NCBI GenBank assembly: GCA_045107085.1
Contig: JBGCFT010000261.1
Location: 1 to 8,593 of the forward strand
Source of the DNA: NORP309 sp045107085
GTDB lineage: Bacteria; Pseudomonadota; Gammaproteobacteria; Xanthomonadales; Marinicellaceae
Direction of reading: 5' to 3'
DNA length: 8,593 bases
Below the pieces are notes generated by a model that saw only the letters and a program-made list of their open reading frames with translations, was not told where the DNA came from and did no database searches. The position numbers were made by a program, and so were the translations under genes. This document shows positions 7,006 through 8,593 of this stretch, piece by piece. The stretch's first letter is position 1, and each line of letters opens with the position of its first letter.

Positions 7006-7772
7006 TCACGATTACCGTCACCGTAAACCATGAAGAAAGGATTAAGTAAGGAATCTTTGGTATTATATTTGAGGGATTCGTTGTCTAATGTGACGACTCG
7101 ACCACCTGCTTGTTCGACAATGCACTGAGCAGCAGCTGTATCCCATTCCGAAGTTAAACCCAGCCTGGGGTAAAGGTCAGCAACTCCCTCTGCGACCAAG
7201 CAAAACTTTAATGAACTGCCCATAGCTGTCATTTCATGATCACCCAGTTTGTCCAAATAGTTTTTAACATCTTCTGAAATATGTGAACGAGAACCTACCA
7301 CAACGGGTATGTTGCGTGCAGGTTTGTGACATACAATTTTTTGTCTTTCACCATCAATCATTTTAAAAGCGCCATAACCTTTTGCAGCAGCATAGGCAAT
7401 TTTTTTCACAGGCACATAAACAACTGAAAGTGTTGGTTGACCGCTTTCAATTAAAGCAATATTAACTGTGAACTCGCCATTTTTTTTAATAAACTCTTTG
7501 GTACCATCTAATGGATCAACTAACCAATATTTTTGCCATGTTGAACGCTCACTATAGGAAATTTTAGCCGATTCTTCAGAGAGAATAGGAACGTCTGGTG
7601 TGAGGGTTTGTAAATCTTTTACAATAACATTATGTGCGGCCAAATCTGCTTTAGTTAATGGAGAGTCATCAGACTTCATTTCAACACCAAAATCTGCAGA
7701 GTCATATATTTCGAGAATAGCTTCACCTGCTTTTATAGCAGTTTTTTCAATATTTTTGAGTAGGTTAATCAT
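6990..7772 (-). CDS. cysQ: 3'(2'),5'-bisphosphate nucleotidase CysQ
   Basis: CysQ is an Mg-dependent, lithium-sensitive phosphatase of the inositol monophosphatase superfamily. It converts 3'-phosphoadenosine 5'-phosphate (PAP) to AMP, clearing the by-product of PAPS use in sulfate assimilation and related transfers. At 260 residues it is close to the usual length (about 246 in E. coli). Visible motifs are D-D-S-P-L-T-K-A-D (35-43), L-S-E-E-S (64-68) with metal-binding glutamates, W-L-V-D-P-L-D-G-T-K-E-F (83-94) with metal ligands D86 and D89, G-S-S-L-K-F (185-190), and Y-P-R-L-G-L-T-S-E-W-D-T-A-A (201-214) with D211. The 'SSLKF ... YPR' block is typical of CysQ rather than SuhB. The start is 4 bp from the stop of the upstream gene and has no clear Shine-Dalgarno sequence (AT-only leader), so translation probably depends on coupling. 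The stop overlaps modA. Confidence 0.93.
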   Translation of the reverse strand: MINLLKNIEKTAIKAGEAILEIYDSADFGVEMKSDDSPLTKADLAAHNVIVKDLQTLTPDVPILSEESAKISYSERSTWQKYWLVDPLDGTKEFIKKNGEFTVNIALIESGQPTLSVVYVPVKKIAYAAAKGYGAFKMIDGERQKIVCHKPARNIPVVVGSRSHISEDVKNYLDKLGDHEMTAMGSSLKFCLVAEGVADLYPRLGLTSEWDTAAAQCIVEQAGGRVVTLDNESLKYNTKDSLLNPFFMVYGDGNREWINI

Positions 7773-7776
7773 ATTA

Positions 7777-8583
7777 TTATTTTAAAATTTTTAATGCTTT
7801 TTTGTAAGTTTCAGGATTGCCAGCGAGAATACTACTGGTTTCTAAATTAATTTGTTTGCCTGCTAAATCTGTCATTATGCCGCCAGCTTCTTTAACAAGA
7901 ACACTCAATGCTGCTATGTCTAGTATGTTAAGGTCAGATTCAATAATAAGCTCGAGTTTTCCAGCAGCCAATAGGTGGTAATGATAAAAATCTCCATACC
8001 CTCGGGTTTTATGACACAAGGACATGACTTGTCTCAATTTTTCCCATTGCTTTTTGTCTTGAGCAAATGTTTTTAAGTTGCCTGTAGAATAACAACTGTC
8101 TTCAGGGTTAGTGAAATGACTAATTGTGACTTGTTTCCCATCTATAAATGCTCCCAAGTTTTTTGCAGCCCATGCAGTTTCATTAAAAAGTGGAGCATGC
8201 GATACACCCATAATAATTTCGCCTTTGTGCATTAAAGCAATTTGAGTTGAAAAGAAATGGTATTCACGAACGAAACTTTTGGTCCCATCAATGGGGTCAA
8301 CTAACCACAAAAAATCAGAATCTGTATTGGATTGGCCTGTTTCTTCACCATAAAAACCAAAATCAGGATATTGTGCTGCTAACACTTGTTTGATTACTTG
8401 TTCGCATTCTAAATCAGCTTGAGTGACAGGTGTTAAATCTTCTTTGATATTTATATCTGGCGAACATTTGTAGTAGTGTTTGATAATTTGCTCTGCTGAT
8501 TTTACTGCCCGTTTTGCAGTCAGTATACAGCTGTTTAAAAAGCTTTCATCAATAACCGTTTCAGTCGTCATTTGTTCTGCCAT
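7777..8583 (-). CDS. Inositol monophosphatase-family phosphatase, HisN-like
   Basis: This 268-residue enzyme is a second member of the Mg-dependent inositol monophosphatase superfamily. Motifs: K-E-D-L-T-P-V-T-Q-A-D (47-57), G-E-E-T-G (79-83), W-L-V-D-P-I-D-G-T-K-S-F (93-104) with metal ligands D96 and D99, S-T-G-N (166-169), R-G-Y-G-D-F-Y-H-Y-H (194-203) and L-N-I-L-D-I-A-A (218-225) with D222. The R-G-Y-G-D-(F/C)-(Y/W) block resembles HisN-type histidinol-phosphate phosphatases, but the usual Trp before the last metal Asp (W-D-x-A) is Leu here. The substrate could be histidinol phosphate, inositol phosphate or another sugar phosphate, so I give no gene symbol. The start at 8583 has only a weak GAAG-like site. 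A second ATG four codons in (8571) is possible, and the frame stays open to the window edge, so a longer form cannot be excluded. It appears to be the first visible gene of the operon with cysQ and modA. Confidence 0.82.
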   Translation of the reverse strand: MAEQMTTETVIDESFLNSCILTAKRAVKSAEQIIKHYYKCSPDINIKEDLTPVTQADLECEQVIKQVLAAQYPDFGFYGEETGQSNTDSDFLWLVDPIDGTKSFVREYHFFSTQIALMHKGEIIMGVSHAPLFNETAWAAKNLGAFIDGKQVTISHFTNPEDSCYSTGNLKTFAQDKKQWEKLRQVMSLCHKTRGYGDFYHYHLLAAGKLELIIESDLNILDIAALSVLVKEAGGIMTDLAGKQINLETSSILAGNPETYKKALKILK

Positions 8584-8593
8584 ATATGTCTTC

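Overview
The window is AT-rich, fully coding bacterial DNA with no RNA gene, insertion sequence, CRISPR array or prophage that I can see. It holds the 3' end of one giant plus-strand gene (1-6249) and three tightly packed minus-strand genes (8583 down to 6277). The two sets converge with only 27 bp between the stop codons.

The best guess for the organism is a low-GC marine-type gammaproteobacterium, perhaps near Marinicella or related lineages. This rests on the CysQ and HisN-like phosphatases, a ModA lipoprotein, and the exoprotein's C-terminal tail of the 'D-x-IF-x-x-GF-(E/D)' kind, which I recall from secreted proteins of such bacteria. It is an inference, not a match to a known genome.

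The plus-strand gene encodes at least 2082 residues of a modular secreted protein; its start lies outside the window. In order it has: a beta-solenoid N-terminal region with an autotransporter-associated strand motif (1-1566); a pectin-lyase-like beta-helix with chlamydial Pmp-type GGAI/FxxN repeats, closing as a 'choice-of-anchor Q' domain (1576-2865); thirteen tandem Ig-like units of about 86 residues, each with two cysteines (2875-6207); and a 13-residue tail (6208-6246). There is no autotransporter beta-barrel. The paired cysteines suggest oxidative folding in the periplasm before export.

The minus-strand genes look like one operon, transcribed in the order HisN-like inositol-monophosphatase-family enzyme, cysQ (3'(2'),5'-bisphosphate nucleotidase), modA (molybdate-type oxyanion-binding lipoprotein). 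The first two are 4 bp apart and the last two overlap by 16 bp. Two Mg-dependent phosphatases of one superfamily next to a modA with no modB or modC in view is the main functional puzzle. A link through sulfate/molybdate oxyanion metabolism is possible but inferred. I found no clearly new biological system; the most unusual parts are the homogenised repeat array, the C-terminal tail and the cysQ-modA pairing.
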